NCBI RefSeq assembly: GCF_014217625.1
Contig: NZ_CP043641.1
Span: forward strand, 4,030,001-4,094,000
Direction of reading: 5' to 3'
DNA length: 64,000 nucleotides
Origin: Leifsonia shinshuensis
GTDB lineage: Bacteria; Actinomycetota; Actinomycetes; Actinomycetales; Microbacteriaceae
Program-made: the position numbers and the translations under genes
Notes under the pieces: model-generated
The model's database searches: none
The model's input: the letters and a program-made list of their open reading frames with translations, nothing else
Told to the model about the DNA's origin: nothing
In this document: one piece after another, positions 35,363 to 46,285 of the stretch
Layout: the number at the start of each line of letters is the position of its first letter
How positions within the stretch are numbered: the stretch's first letter is position 1

Positions 35363-35850
35363 GCGCTCCGTCGTGGCAGCTGCGCCGTGCCACGGAGGCC
35401 GACGTGGAAGCGATCATGCTGCTGGAGACGGCGACGTTCGTCACCGACGCCTGGTCCGAGCAGTCGATGCGCTCCGAGGTGACCGGCCCGCACGGGTACT
35501 ACCTGGTCGCGGTCGGTCTCGACGACCCGGATCGGATCGACGGCTACGCCGGGCTGCTCGCCCCGCGCGGCGCGGGCGAGGGCGACATCCAGACCATCGC
35601 GGTCGCGCCCGGCGCGCGCCGGCACGGCCTCGGCCGCGCGCTCATGCTCGCCCTGATCGGGGAGGCGCGCAACCGCGGCGCCCGCGAGGTGTTCCTGGAG
35701 GTGCGCGCAGACAACCCCGGCGCCCAGAACCTGTACCGCACGCTCGGCTTCGAGGAGATCGGCGTGCGCCCGCGGTACTACCAGCCAGACGGGGTGGATG
35801 CGATCGTCATGCGCCTGACCGTCCCGACCCCGGAGACCACGATCGCATGA
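35359..35850 (+). CDS. rimI: Ribosomal-protein-alanine N-acetyltransferase RimI
   Basis: The 163-residue GNAT enzyme acetylates protein N-termini, S18 in E. coli. The acetyl-CoA loop is [17 protein letters not shown], and the C-terminal [27 protein letters not shown] segment fits RimI (key parts LYRTLGF and RYY). GTG 35359 overlaps the tsaB stop, and the TGA overlaps the tsaD ATG (ATGA). The tsaB-rimI-tsaD order is typical, and in some relatives rimI is fused to a neighbour; here it is separate. Confidence 0.93.
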   Translation: MSAPSWQLRRATEADVEAIMLLETATFVTDAWSEQSMRSEVTGPHGYYLVAVGLDDPDRIDGYAGLLAPRGAGEGDIQTIAVAPGARRHGLGRALMLALIGEARNRGAREVFLEVRADNPGAQNLYRTLGFEEIGVRPRYYQPDGVDAIVMRLTVPTPETTIA

Positions 35851-36953
35851 ACGACGCTCAGAACGGATCGCACGGCGGATCTCACGGCGACGGGCCGCTC
35901 GTGCTCGGCATCGAGACCTCCTGCGACGAGACCGGCGTCGGCATCGTGCGCGGCACGACCCTGCTCTCCAACACCATCGCATCCTCCATGGAGGAGCACG
36001 CCCGCTACGGCGGCGTCGTCCCGGAGGTCGCGGCGCGCGCCCATCTGGAGGCGCTCACCCCGACCCTTCGCACCGCCGTCGCCGACGCCGGGATCGAGCT
36101 CGCGGACGTCGACGCGATCGCGGTGACCAGCGGCCCGGGACTGTCCGGCGCGCTCATGGTCGGCGTCGGCGCGGCGAAGGCGCTCGCGCTGTCGCTCGGC
36201 AAGCCGCTCTACGCGGTCAACCACCTGGTCGGGCACGTCGGGGCGGACGTCCTCGACGCGGCGGGCGGTCCCGGCCATGCGGTCGAGGTCCCGACCGTGG
36301 CGCTGCTGGTCTCCGGCGGCCACACCTCGCTGCTGCTCGTGCGCGACCTGGTGTCCGACGTCGAACTGCTGGGCGAGACGATCGACGACGCGGCGGGGGA
36401 GGCCTTCGACAAGGTCGCCCGCGTGCTCGGCCTGCCGTACCCGGGCGGGCCGCAGATCGACCGGGTCGCCGCCGACGGCGATCCGCGTGCCATCCGCTTC
36501 CCGCGCGGGCTGACCAAGCCGAAGGACCTGGACCGGCACAGGTACGACTTCTCGTTCTCCGGGCTCAAGACGGCGGTCGCGCGCTGGGTGGAGCAGCGGC
36601 AGGACGCCGGCGACGAGGTGCCGGTCGCGGACGTGGCCGCCTCCTTCCGGGAGGCCGTGGCGGACGTCCTGATCACCAAGGCGATCGCCGCATGCCTCGA
36701 CCACGACGTGCCCCGCCTGCTGCTCGGCGGCGGCGTCGTCGCGAACGCGCGCGTGCGCCAGCTCGCCGTGCAGCGGGCGGCGGAGGCCGGCGTGGCGCTG
36801 CGGATCCCCGCGCTCTCGCTGTGCACCGACAACGGTGCGATGATCGCGGCCCTGGGCGCGCAGCTGATCATGGCCGGGCGTGCGCCGAGCCGCCTGGACT
36901 TCGGCGCCGACTCGACGCTCCCGGTCACGGACATCCAGGTCGCGGAGGTCTGA
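35847..36953 (+). CDS. tsaD: tRNA N6-adenosine threonylcarbamoyltransferase TsaD
   Basis: TsaD transfers the threonylcarbamoyl group to A37 of ANN-decoding tRNAs. The 368-residue product has [15 protein letters not shown], the metal-binding pair in [10 protein letters not shown] (His-x-x-x-His), [10 protein letters not shown], and the late [11 protein letters not shown] and [13 protein letters not shown] short Gly/His/Ser-rich N-terminus (about 14 residues) precedes the core. It completes the t6A set here apart from the threonylcarbamoyl-AMP synthase, which is not in this window. Confidence 0.96.
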   Translation: MNDAQNGSHGGSHGDGPLVLGIETSCDETGVGIVRGTTLLSNTIASSMEEHARYGGVVPEVAARAHLEALTPTLRTAVADAGIELADVDAIAVTSGPGLSGALMVGVGAAKALALSLGKPLYAVNHLVGHVGADVLDAAGGPGHAVEVPTVALLVSGGHTSLLLVRDLVSDVELLGETIDDAAGEAFDKVARVLGLPYPGGPQIDRVAADGDPRAIRFPRGLTKPKDLDRHRYDFSFSGLKTAVARWVEQRQDAGDEVPVADVAASFREAVADVLITKAIAACLDHDVPRLLLGGGVVANARVRQLAVQRAAEAGVALRIPALSLCTDNGAMIAALGAQLIMAGRAPSRLDFGADSTLPVTDIQVAEV

Positions 36954-36974
36954 GCCGGCGCGGTATTGCATGCG

Positions 36975-37003
36975 TTGACACGGCTTCCCGCCGCTGAGAC
37001 GAT
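36975..37003 (+). promoter_or_regulatory. Promoter before the Pro/Gln-rich membrane protein
   Basis: A perfect TTGACA (36975-36980) is followed after 17 bases by GACGAT (36998-37003), a partial -10. Transcription would begin near 37010, leaving about 45 bases with a good AGAAGGAG ribosome-binding site before the ATG at 37056. Confidence 0.5.
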
Positions 37004-37055
37004 TGATTCGGTACAGACTTTTCTCAGGAACTCACCAGAGAAGGAGATGGGCAGC

Positions 37056-37727
37056 ATGTCCGATCCGAACACCCCGTCCGGCGCGCCAGAGCCCGAAGGG
37101 ACGGACGGCAGCACGCCGGCCCAGCCGGTTCCGCCGTCCTCCGACATCCCGCCCGCCGCGGCGCCCGACGGCGTCCCGCCGACGCCCCCGGTCGCGCCTC
37201 CCGTTCCGCCGGCTCAGCCGGCGCAGCCCGGCTACGGGGCGCCGCAGCAGCCGTACGGTCAGCAGCCCTATGGGCAGCAGCCGCAGCAGCCGTACGGTCA
37301 GCAGCCCTATGGGCAGCAACCGCAGCAGCCCTACGGCCAGCAGCCGTACGGCCAGCAGCCGTACGGCCAGCAGCCCGGCCAGCCGGGGTACGGCCAGCCC
37401 GGGTACGGCCAGCCGGCCTACGGTCAGCCCGCGCCCGGCTACGCGCAGCCCTACGCGACGGCGCCCGCCACCAAGTCGCCGATCCTCAGCATCCTGTCGC
37501 TCGTCGGCGGCATCGTCGGCGTCGTCCTCAACTTCGCCTGGGGGATCGGCTTCCTGTTCGCGGTTGCCGCGATCGTCCTGGGCTTCATCGGCCGCAGGAA
37601 GGAGCCGCAGGCCAGGGGATTCTGGCTGACCGGCATCATCCTCGGCTTCGTGGGCGTGGTCATCGCGATCGTCTTCTGGATCGTGGCCGCGGTTCTGCTG
37701 GCCAGCTTCAGCACGAACTACCGGTAG
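37056..37727 (+). CDS. Pro/Gln/Tyr-repeat membrane protein, DUF4190-like
   Basis: The 223-residue protein has two parts. Residues 1-140 are disordered and rich in Pro, Gln, Gly and Tyr, with [14 protein letters not shown] repeats. Residues 143-220 contain two hydrophobic helices separated by [19 protein letters not shown], the arrangement seen in DUF4190/TM2-like small membrane proteins of actinobacteria. The repeat tail would face the cytosol or cell surface; the sequence does not decide. ATG 37056 has AAGGAG 9 bases upstream; ATG 37047 is closer to it but less well spaced. The function is unknown. Confidence 0.8.
   Translation: MSDPNTPSGAPEPEGTDGSTPAQPVPPSSDIPPAAAPDGVPPTPPVAPPVPPAQPAQPGYGAPQQPYGQQPYGQQPQQPYGQQPYGQQPQQPYGQQPYGQQPYGQQPGQPGYGQPGYGQPAYGQPAPGYAQPYATAPATKSPILSILSLVGGIVGVVLNFAWGIGFLFAVAAIVLGFIGRRKEPQARGFWLTGIILGFVGVVIAIVFWIVAAVLLASFSTNYR
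37242..37358 (+). repeat. 39-base tandem repeats inside the Pro/Gln-rich gene
   Basis: Units at 37242-37280 and 37281-37319 differ at one base (38 of 39 identical). A third, synonymously diverged unit follows at 37320-37358. Each encodes a 13-residue [13 protein letters not shown] block. Near identity at the DNA level suggests recent duplication or ongoing length variation. Confidence 0.85.
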
Positions 37728-37745
37728 TGACAGGTTCGCCGGCGG

Positions 37746-38933
37746 CTACAGCCGCTCGGCGAGCAACGCGGTGTGACGTCCGGCGACCCTGGTGAGGATC
37801 AGGGTCGCCGGACGGTCGCCCGACAGCTTGAGCCGGGTCCGGAGCGCGGCGGGGTCGACGTCCACGCCGCGCTTCTTGATCTCCAGCGTGCCGATCCCGC
37901 GCGTCCGCAGCGCCTTCTTGAGGTCCTTCTCGGCGAACGGCAGCGTCTCCAGGATGCGGAATCCGGCCGCGAACGGCGTCTCCACCGGCTCGTCCGCCGT
38001 GATGTAGGCGATGCCGTCGCCGAGCATCCGGCCGTCCAGGCGCCGCGCGAGGTCGCCGATCAGGCGCGCGCGGATGACCGCGCCGTCCGGCTCGTACAGG
38101 TATTCGCCGAGCTCGCCGGTCTCGGCGTCCTCGCTGTCGGCCTCGGCCGTCAGCTCGTTCGCCTCGTCGCCGCGCAGCACCAGGGCGGCGCGCCGGATGC
38201 CCGACCGGGCGAGCGCTCCGAACCACAGCCCGAGCTCCACGACCTGCCCGTCGGCGGACACCCACTGGGCCTCCGCGGTCGACGGGATGAGGTCGCGGTC
38301 GAAGCCGGGGCCGAGCTTGAGCCCGACCGAGCGGCCCGTCGCCAGCTCGTACGCGAAGCCGAGCGATGGTGTGTAGTCGTCGGGATCGGTCAGCCGGTCG
38401 GTGTCGGTGTGGCCCGCTGTGCGCCGGGCAGGGTCGAGGAAGACGCCGTAGATCGCGCGCAGGCTGACGTCCTCCGCGCGCCGGTGCTCGACCGTCGCGG
38501 ACGGGAACGGGGCGAGGTTGAAGGCGGCGATCGCGGCCGTGACCTCGTCGGCGTCGACGGCCGTGACCTCCAGCTCGAGGGCTGCGAGGGCGAGGGCGTC
38601 CCCGCCGATGCCGCAGCCGAGGTCCGCGACGCGGGTCAGTCCGGCAGCGCGGAACCGTCCGGCGTGCCGCGCGGCGACCGAGAGGCGGGTCGCCTGCTCC
38701 AGTCCCGCCTCGGTGAACAGCATCCGGGAGGCGAACTCGCCGAACTTGCCGACCGCCTTCTTGCGGAGCTTCGCCTGCGTCAGCACAGCCGCCACCAGGC
38801 CAGGGGAGTGGCCCTGCTTGCGGAGTGAGGTGACCATCCCGAGCACGTCCTTCTCGGACCGGTACGGAGGCAGCGAGTCGAGCAGCCGGAGGCCTTCGGG
38901 GCTGAGCAGCTCGACGAGTTCGGACCGGTCCAT
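37746..38933 (-). CDS. Class I methyltransferase with THUMP-like domain
   Basis: The 395-residue protein has an N-terminal helical part (about 1-85) and a Rossmann methyltransferase core with the SAM loop VADLGCGIGGDALALA. FLDPARR provides a catalytic-loop equivalent. A C-terminal THUMP-like domain (about 310-395; KALRTRGIGTLEIKKRG, ending RVAGRHTALLAERL) follows. RNA is the likely substrate, but the exact target is unknown. ATG 38933 is preferred over a GTG at 38957 because the longer form would run into a CIRCE operator. TACCGT lies 7 bases before it on this strand, so it may be leaderless. It is divergent from groES. Confidence 0.82.
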   Translation of the reverse strand: MDRSELVELLSPEGLRLLDSLPPYRSEKDVLGMVTSLRKQGHSPGLVAAVLTQAKLRKKAVGKFGEFASRMLFTEAGLEQATRLSVAARHAGRFRAAGLTRVADLGCGIGGDALALAALELEVTAVDADEVTAAIAAFNLAPFPSATVEHRRAEDVSLRAIYGVFLDPARRTAGHTDTDRLTDPDDYTPSLGFAYELATGRSVGLKLGPGFDRDLIPSTAEAQWVSADGQVVELGLWFGALARSGIRRAALVLRGDEANELTAEADSEDAETGELGEYLYEPDGAVIRARLIGDLARRLDGRMLGDGIAYITADEPVETPFAAGFRILETLPFAEKDLKKALRTRGIGTLEIKKRGVDVDPAALRTRLKLSGDRPATLILTRVAGRHTALLAERL

Positions 38934-38950
38934 GGGGACCACGGTACCTT

Positions 38951-38977
38951 CTGGCACTCACGTTGCGGGACTGCTAA
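38951..38977. promoter_or_regulatory. CIRCE element 1 (HrcA operator)
   Basis: CTGGCACTC, nine bases, then GACTGCTAA reproduces the 9-9-9 CIRCE layout (consensus TTAGCACTC and GAGTGCTAA) with 7 of 9 and 8 of 9 matches. It overlaps the -35 region of the groES promoter and lies close to the divergent methyltransferase start, so HrcA could affect both genes. Confidence 0.8.
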
Positions 38978-38992
38978 CGCACCCCCTAGACT
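38963..38992 (+). promoter_or_regulatory. groES promoter
   Basis: TTGCGG (38963-38968) and TAGACT (38987-38992) are separated by 18 bases and lie between the two CIRCE elements. The start point would be near 39000, inside CIRCE element 2, so HrcA binding would block initiation. Confidence 0.7.
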
Positions 38993-38996
38993 CGTG

Positions 38997-39023
38997 TTAG
39001 CACTCTCCGTGCGAGTTTGCTAA
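38997..39023. promoter_or_regulatory. CIRCE element 2 (HrcA operator)
   Basis: TTAGCACTC (a perfect left arm), nine bases, then GTTTGCTAA (7 of 9 matching GAGTGCTAA). It covers the predicted transcription start of groES. Confidence 0.85.
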
Positions 39024-39085
39024 CGCAAACCGCGCCTACGCATTGTGTTCGCAAAGACTGAGTTCACCAAAGAAAGAGGTCAACC

Positions 39086-39382
39086 GTGTCGGTCTCCATC
39101 AAGCCGCTCGAAGATCGCATCGTCATCAAGCAGGTCGAGGCTGAGCAGACCACTGCTTCCGGTCTGGTCATCCCCGACACCGCGAAGGAGAAGCCCCAGG
39201 AGGGCGAGGTCGTCGCCGTCGGACCGGGCCGCATCGACGACAACGGCAACCGCGTTCCGCTCGACGTCGCCGTCGGCGACAAGGTGATCTACTCCAAGTA
39301 CGGGGGCACCGAGGTCAAGTTCGGCGGCGAGGACTTCCTGGTCCTCTCGGCTCGCGACGTCCTCGCGGTCGTCGTCCGCTGA
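39086..39382 (+). CDS. groES: Co-chaperonin GroES
   Basis: GroES is the lid of the GroEL folding chamber. The 98-residue product has [19 protein letters not shown], the mobile loop with [14 protein letters not shown], and [20 protein letters not shown]. It starts with GTG after GAAAGAGG. Two CIRCE operators and a promoter lie upstream. groEL does not follow: a terminator hairpin and rarD come next, so the chaperonin subunit is encoded elsewhere. Confidence 0.97.
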   Translation: MSVSIKPLEDRIVIKQVEAEQTTASGLVIPDTAKEKPQEGEVVAVGPGRIDDNGNRVPLDVAVGDKVIYSKYGGTEVKFGGEDFLVLSARDVLAVVVR

Positions 39383-39400
39383 CGCACCTTCTTTCGGCCG

Positions 39401-39428
39401 AGGCCCGGGCGCTGCTGCGCCCGGGCCT
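39401..39428 (+). terminator. Terminator after groES
   Basis: A perfect 11-bp stem (39401-39411 with 39418-39428) and a 6-base loop CTGCTG follow the groES stop by 18 bases. A TCGTCGT stretch follows instead of a clean T-run. Confidence 0.75.
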
Positions 39429-39505
39429 TCGTCGTCCGTGCGAGCGGTCGTGCCCGGCCTCCACCGCGTCCGCCCGTGTCGCCCGTTCGGAGTAGTGTCG
39501 TGGGA

Positions 39506-42035
<2,530 letters not shown>

Positions 42036-42048
42036 GTCAGCACCCTCC

Positions 42049-42097
42049 GACAACGGAGGAGATCCGGCCCCTCCGGGCCCCGATCTCCTCCGTTGTC
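42049..42097. repeat. 16-bp palindrome with inner GC hairpin after guaB
   Basis: GACAACGGAGGAGATC (42049-42064) is perfectly repeated in inverted form at 42082-42097. The 17-base interior folds again (GGCCC with GGGCC). A third partial copy of the arm (CGGATCTCCTCC) lies at 42121-42132. It acts at least as a terminator for guaB; the extra copy suggests a repeat family. Confidence 0.8.
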
Positions 42098-42192
42098 TGC
42101 GTTTCGGGGGTGTCCCGGTCCGGATCTCCTCCTGTGCCAACGCCCCGGTTTCCCCTAAGCTGGAAGGCTTTGTCCACGGGGGAAGAGGAACC

Positions 42193-43881
42193 ATGGGTCA
42201 CATCGACGTCTCCGGCGTCTCGTACGCGCTCGCCGACGGGAGGCCGCTCCTGGACGACGTGTCGTTCCGGGTCGGCGACGGGAGCGTCTCCGCGCTGATC
42301 GGCGCCAACGGGGCCGGCAAGTCGACGCTGCTGCGGATCATCCGCGGCGAGCTGCGCCCGGACACCGGCGGCGTCGTGATCGACGGCGGCCTCGGCGTGA
42401 TGGACCAGTTCGTCGGCCACGTCCGCGACGACCGGACGGTGCGCGACCTCCTCGTGCTCGTCGCGCCCGCCGCCGTCCGCCGGGCGTCGGAGGCGCTCGC
42501 CGCGGCCGAGGAGGCGATCGTCGAGCGCGACGAGACGGACACGCAGCTCCGCTACGCGACGGCGCTGACCGACTACGCCGACGCCGGCGGCTACGACCAG
42601 GAGGTCGTCTGGGACCACTGCACCGTCGCCGCCCTCGGCCTCCCGTTCGAGCGCGCCCAGTACCGCAGCGTCCGCTCGCTGTCCGGCGGAGAGCAGAAGC
42701 GGCTGGTCCTGGAGGCGCTGCTGCGCGGCCCCGAGCAGGTGCTGCTGCTGGACGAGCCGGACAACTACCTGGACGTCCCTGCCAAGCGCTGGCTGGAGGA
42801 GCAACTGCGGTCGACGCCGAAGACCGTGCTGCTGGTGTCCCACGACCGCGAGCTGCTGGCGCGCGCCGCCGACCGCATCGTCACCCTGGAGCTCGGCGCC
42901 GCCGGCAACACGACCTGGACGCACGGCGGCGGCTTCGGCGGCTACCACGTCGCCCGCGAGGAGCGGATGGCGCGGCTGGAGGAGCTGCGCCGGCGCTGGG
43001 ACGAGGAGCAGGCCAAGCTGAAGGCCCTGGTGCTGCGGTTCAAGGAGAAGGCGAAGTACAACAGCGACCTGGCCTCCGCGTACCAGGCCGCCCAGACCCG
43101 CCTCGCCAAGTTCGAGGCGGCCGGGCCTCCGCAGGAGCGCCCGCGCGAGCAGAACGTGCGGATGCGCCTCACCGGCTCCCGCACCGGCCGCCGCGTGATC
43201 GAGTGCGACGGCCTGGAGCTGACCGGCCTGATGCGCCCGTTCGACCTGGAGGTCTGGTTCGGCGAGCGCATCGCGGTCCTCGGCTCCAACGGCTCGGGGA
43301 AGTCGCACTTCCTCCGCCTCCTGGCGGCCGGCGGCACCGACCCGGACCCCTCCGTCGGCCACCTGGCCTCCGCGGAGGTCGCGGGCGCACCGGTGCCGCA
43401 CTCCGGCGTCGCGAAGCTCGGCGCCCGCGTGGCTCCGGGCCTGTTCGCGCAGGCGCACGAGCACCCCGAACTGGTCGGCCGCACCCTCCTCGACATCCTG
43501 CACCGCGGCGACGACCGCCGAGACGGGATGCCCCGGGAGGCCGCCAGCCGCGTCCTCGACCGCTACGGCCTGGCGGCGTCGGCCGAGCAGACGTTCGAGT
43601 CGCTGTCCGGAGGGCAGCAGGCGCGCCTCCAGATCCTCCTGCTGGAGCTGTCGGGCGCGACCCTGCTGCTGCTCGACGAGCCCACCGACAACCTGGACCT
43701 GGTGTCGGCCGAGGCGCTGGAGGACGGGCTCGCCGGGTACGAGGGGACGGTGGTGGCGGTGACGCACGACCGCTGGTTCGCGCGCGGCTTCGACCGGTAC
43801 CTGGTGTTCGGGGCGAACGGGAACGTGTACGAGGCGGCGGAGCCGGTGTGGGATGAGGCGCGGGTGGAGCGGGTGCGGTAG
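42193..43881 (+). CDS. ABC-F family ATPase
   Basis: The 562-residue soluble protein has two ABC domains and no membrane segment. Domain 1 has Walker A GANGAGKST (about 37-45) and LSGGEQKR; domain 2 has GSNGSGKSH and LSGGQQAR with LLLLDEPTDNLDL. The inter-domain linker (about 255-310) is long, helical and charged (RRRWDEEQAKLKALVLRF), as in ribosome-acting ABC-F proteins. Members either relieve stalled translation or protect ribosomes from antibiotics; sequence alone does not separate these. A GGGGGAAGAGGAA ribosome-binding site precedes the ATG. Confidence 0.9.
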   Translation: MGHIDVSGVSYALADGRPLLDDVSFRVGDGSVSALIGANGAGKSTLLRIIRGELRPDTGGVVIDGGLGVMDQFVGHVRDDRTVRDLLVLVAPAAVRRASEALAAAEEAIVERDETDTQLRYATALTDYADAGGYDQEVVWDHCTVAALGLPFERAQYRSVRSLSGGEQKRLVLEALLRGPEQVLLLDEPDNYLDVPAKRWLEEQLRSTPKTVLLVSHDRELLARAADRIVTLELGAAGNTTWTHGGGFGGYHVAREERMARLEELRRRWDEEQAKLKALVLRFKEKAKYNSDLASAYQAAQTRLAKFEAAGPPQERPREQNVRMRLTGSRTGRRVIECDGLELTGLMRPFDLEVWFGERIAVLGSNGSGKSHFLRLLAAGGTDPDPSVGHLASAEVAGAPVPHSGVAKLGARVAPGLFAQAHEHPELVGRTLLDILHRGDDRRDGMPREAASRVLDRYGLAASAEQTFESLSGGQQARLQILLLELSGATLLLLDEPTDNLDLVSAEALEDGLAGYEGTVVAVTHDRWFARGFDRYLVFGANGNVYEAAEPVWDEARVERVR

Positions 43882-43888
43882 GGCTCAT

Positions 43889-43947
43889 GCGATTCGTCAC
43901 GAATCGCGGCTTTCGCGCGCGGATTCGCGACATTCGTGACGAATGTC
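43889..43947. repeat. Twin perfect palindromes between the ABC-F and aminotransferase genes
   Basis: GCGATTCGTCACGAATCGC (43889-43907) and GACATTCGTGACGAATGTC (43929-43947) are each perfect 9-1-9 palindromes sharing the core ATTCGT-S-ACGAAT. Between them lies CG-rich DNA containing further GATTCGCGA symmetry. They separate two convergent genes, so a two-way terminator is one explanation and paired protein-binding sites another. Confidence 0.85.
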
Positions 43948-45088
43948 AGCGGAGTCGGGCGATCCGCTCCACCGCCTCCGTCAGGACCTCCGGGGAGCAG
44001 GCCAGGTTCACGCGCGCGAAACCCGCGCCCTCGCGCCCGAAGTCCAGCCCGCGCACCAGCGCGACCCGGGCCTCCGCGAGGATGCGCTCCGCCGGCTCGT
44101 CGCCCCAGCCGAGCCCGCGGAAGTCGACCCAGGCCAGGTAGCTCGCGTGCGGCTCGCGGTAGACCGCCTCGGGGAGGTGCGTGGCGAGCAGCTGCCCGAA
44201 CAGCGCCCGGTTCGCCTCGATCGACTCCAGAGTGCCCGCGAGCCACGAGCGGCTGTCGTCGAACGCCGCCTCCGTCGCGATCCGGCCGAGCAGGCTCGTG
44301 CGGACCTCCACCTCGACCGGGAGGGCGTGGAGTTGCACGGTCCGCGCCGGAGACGCCGCGACCATCAGCGCGCACTTCACCCCGGCGAGGTTCCAGGCCT
44401 TGCTCGCCGAGTGGGCCGCCACGCCGACGGAGCGCGCGGCATCCGACACCGACAGGAACGGCGTGAACGTCTCGTCCGAGTGCGTCAGCGGCGCGTGGAT
44501 CTCGTCGCTCACTACGGCGACGTCGTAGCGCGCCGCCAGCGCGGCGACGGCCTCCAGATCAGCCCGCGGGTGGACCAGGCCGAGCGGGTTGTGCGGGTGG
44601 CAGAGCAGCAGCGCGCGGGCGCCGCCGGCGAAGGCGCGCTCCAGGCCGGCGAGGTCGAGGGACCAGGTCGTTCCGTCGTCCAGCAGCGGGACCTCCTCGA
44701 CCACGCCGCCCGCCTCCGGGATGAACTCGTAGAACGGCGGGTAGACCGGCGGCGTGATGACCACGCCGTCGCCGGGCGCGATCAGCATGCGCAGCGCCTC
44801 CACGATCACCACGCTCACATCCGTCGTCGTCAGGACGGAGGCCGGGTCGACCTCCCAGCCCCAGGTGTCGTGCGCGTAGCGGGCGAAGGCGCTCTTGGCG
44901 CGGTCGTCCTCGCCGATGTAGCCGGTGTCGCCGCGGTCGATCGCGGCGTGCAGGGCGGCGGCGATCGGCGGGGCCAGCGGATAGTCCGTCTCGGCCACGA
45001 ACAGCGGCAGCACGTCCTCCGGGTACAGGCTCCACTTCTCGCTGGTGCGCTGGCGGAGGCGGGCGAGGGGCTCGGCGTCGACGGTCAC
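43946..45088 (-). CDS. PatB/MalY-type PLP aminotransferase (probable cystathionine beta-lyase)
   Basis: The 380-residue PLP enzyme is of fold type I. It has LPLFVAETDYPLAPPIAAAL, LLLCHPHNPLG, VVSDEIHAPLTH and the PLP lysine in HSASKAWNLAGVK, all typical of the MalY/PatB class. Members cleave cystathionine or other C-S bonds; some act as transaminases. GTG 45088 is chosen because the alternative ATG 45115 overlaps the -10 box of the divergent guaB3. The stop lies within the second palindrome at 43929-43947. Confidence 0.85.
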   Translation of the reverse strand: MTVDAEPLARLRQRTSEKWSLYPEDVLPLFVAETDYPLAPPIAAALHAAIDRGDTGYIGEDDRAKSAFARYAHDTWGWEVDPASVLTTTDVSVVIVEALRMLIAPGDGVVITPPVYPPFYEFIPEAGGVVEEVPLLDDGTTWSLDLAGLERAFAGGARALLLCHPHNPLGLVHPRADLEAVAALAARYDVAVVSDEIHAPLTHSDETFTPFLSVSDAARSVGVAAHSASKAWNLAGVKCALMVAASPARTVQLHALPVEVEVRTSLLGRIATEAAFDDSRSWLAGTLESIEANRALFGQLLATHLPEAVYREPHASYLAWVDFRGLGWGDEPAERILAEARVALVRGLDFGREGAGFARVNLACSPEVLTEAVERIARLR

Positions 45089-45114
45089 CTGCCTACTCTG
45101 CCAGTGCCGCGCCA

Positions 45115-45120
45115 TAGACT
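45115..45120 (+). promoter_or_regulatory. -10 box (TAGACT) of a probable leaderless guaB3 transcript
   Basis: TAGACT ends 6 bases before the GTG start of guaB3 at 45127. No ribosome-binding site fits in that space, so the mRNA probably begins at the GTG. Confidence 0.5.
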
Positions 45121-45126
45121 GAACCC

Positions 45127-46251
45127 GTGAGTATGGAGATTGAGATCGGGCGGGCCAAGCGTGCCCGCCGCGTGTACGCCTTCGACGACGTCGCGGTGGT
45201 GCCCAGCCGGCGCACGCGCGACCCCGAGGACGTCTCGGTCGCCTGGACCATCGACGCGTACCAGTTCAACATCCCGTTCCTGGCCGCCCCGATGGACTCG
45301 GTCGTCTCTCCGACCACCGCCATCATGATGGGCCAGCTCGGCGGGCTCGGCGTCCTCGACCTGGAGGGCGTCTGGACCCGGTACGAGGACCCGGAGCCGC
45401 TGCTCGCCGAGATCCGCGAGCTGCCGGCCGACAAGGCGACCCGGCGCATGCAGGAGATCTACTCCGAGCCGATCAAGCCCGAGCTGGTCACCCGCCGGCT
45501 CGCCGAGATCCGCGAGGGCGGCGTCACCGTCGCCGGCGCGCTCTCGCCGCAACGCACCCAGGAGCTCTACCAGACCGTCGTGGAGGCCGGGGTCGACCTG
45601 TTCGTCATCCGCGGCACCACGGTCTCCGCGGAGCACGTGTCGAAGAGCGTCGAGCCGCTCAACCTCAAGAAGTTCATCTACGAGCTCGACGTCCCCGTGA
45701 TCGTCGGCGGCGCCGCGACCTACACGGCGGCGCTGCACCTCATGCGCACCGGCGCGGCCGGCGTGCTCGTCGGCTTCGGCGGAGGCGCGGCCTCGACCAC
45801 CCGCTCCACGCTCGGCATCCACGCCCCGATGGCGACCGCCGTCGCGGACGTCGCCGGCGCCCGCCGCGACTACATGGACGAGTCGGGCGGCCGCTACGTG
45901 CACGTCATCGCCGACGGCGGCCTCGGCAGCTCGGGCGACATCGTCAAGGCCATCGCGTGCGGCGCGGACGCTGTCATGCTCGGCACCACGCTGGCCCGCG
46001 CGACCGATGCCCCGGGCGGCGGCTGGCACTGGGGCGCCGAGGCGGTCCACTCTCAGCTGCCCCGAGGCAACCGGGTCGCCGTCGGCCAGGTCGCCCCGCT
46101 CGAGGAGATCCTGTACGGCCCCGCACCGGTCGCCGAGGGAACTGCGAATCTCGTGGGGGCCTTGCGCAGGAGCATGGCAACGACGGGATACTCGGACTTG
46201 AAGGAGTTCCAGCGCGTCGAGGTGGTCGTCGCGCCGTACCAAGGGCATTAG
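45127..46251 (+). CDS. guaB3: GuaB3-family IMP dehydrogenase-related protein
   Basis: The 374-residue protein is a single TIM barrel without CBS domains. It opens with KRARRVYAFDDVAVVPSRRT and has NIPFLAAPMDSVVSP and GGAATYTAALHLMRTGAAG. The loop that holds the catalytic Cys in IMP dehydrogenase reads IRGTTVSAEHVS, i.e. without Cys, as in other GuaB3 proteins, which have been reported to act as GMP reductases in cyanobacteria. It would thus balance guaB and guaA in this window. It starts with GTG, probably leaderless, and precedes glpD by 34 bases. Confidence 0.9.
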   Translation: MSMEIEIGRAKRARRVYAFDDVAVVPSRRTRDPEDVSVAWTIDAYQFNIPFLAAPMDSVVSPTTAIMMGQLGGLGVLDLEGVWTRYEDPEPLLAEIRELPADKATRRMQEIYSEPIKPELVTRRLAEIREGGVTVAGALSPQRTQELYQTVVEAGVDLFVIRGTTVSAEHVSKSVEPLNLKKFIYELDVPVIVGGAATYTAALHLMRTGAAGVLVGFGGGAASTTRSTLGIHAPMATAVADVAGARRDYMDESGGRYVHVIADGGLGSSGDIVKAIACGADAVMLGTTLARATDAPGGGWHWGAEAVHSQLPRGNRVAVGQVAPLEEILYGPAPVAEGTANLVGALRRSMATTGYSDLKEFQRVEVVVAPYQGH

Positions 46252-46285
46252 TTTCCGGCCGAGGGCGGCCGGGGAGGAGGAAACG

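Noticed and set aside
37242..37358. CRISPR-like array
   Set aside because: The repeats are in-frame codons of a Pro/Gln-rich protein, without unique spacers and without cas genes nearby.
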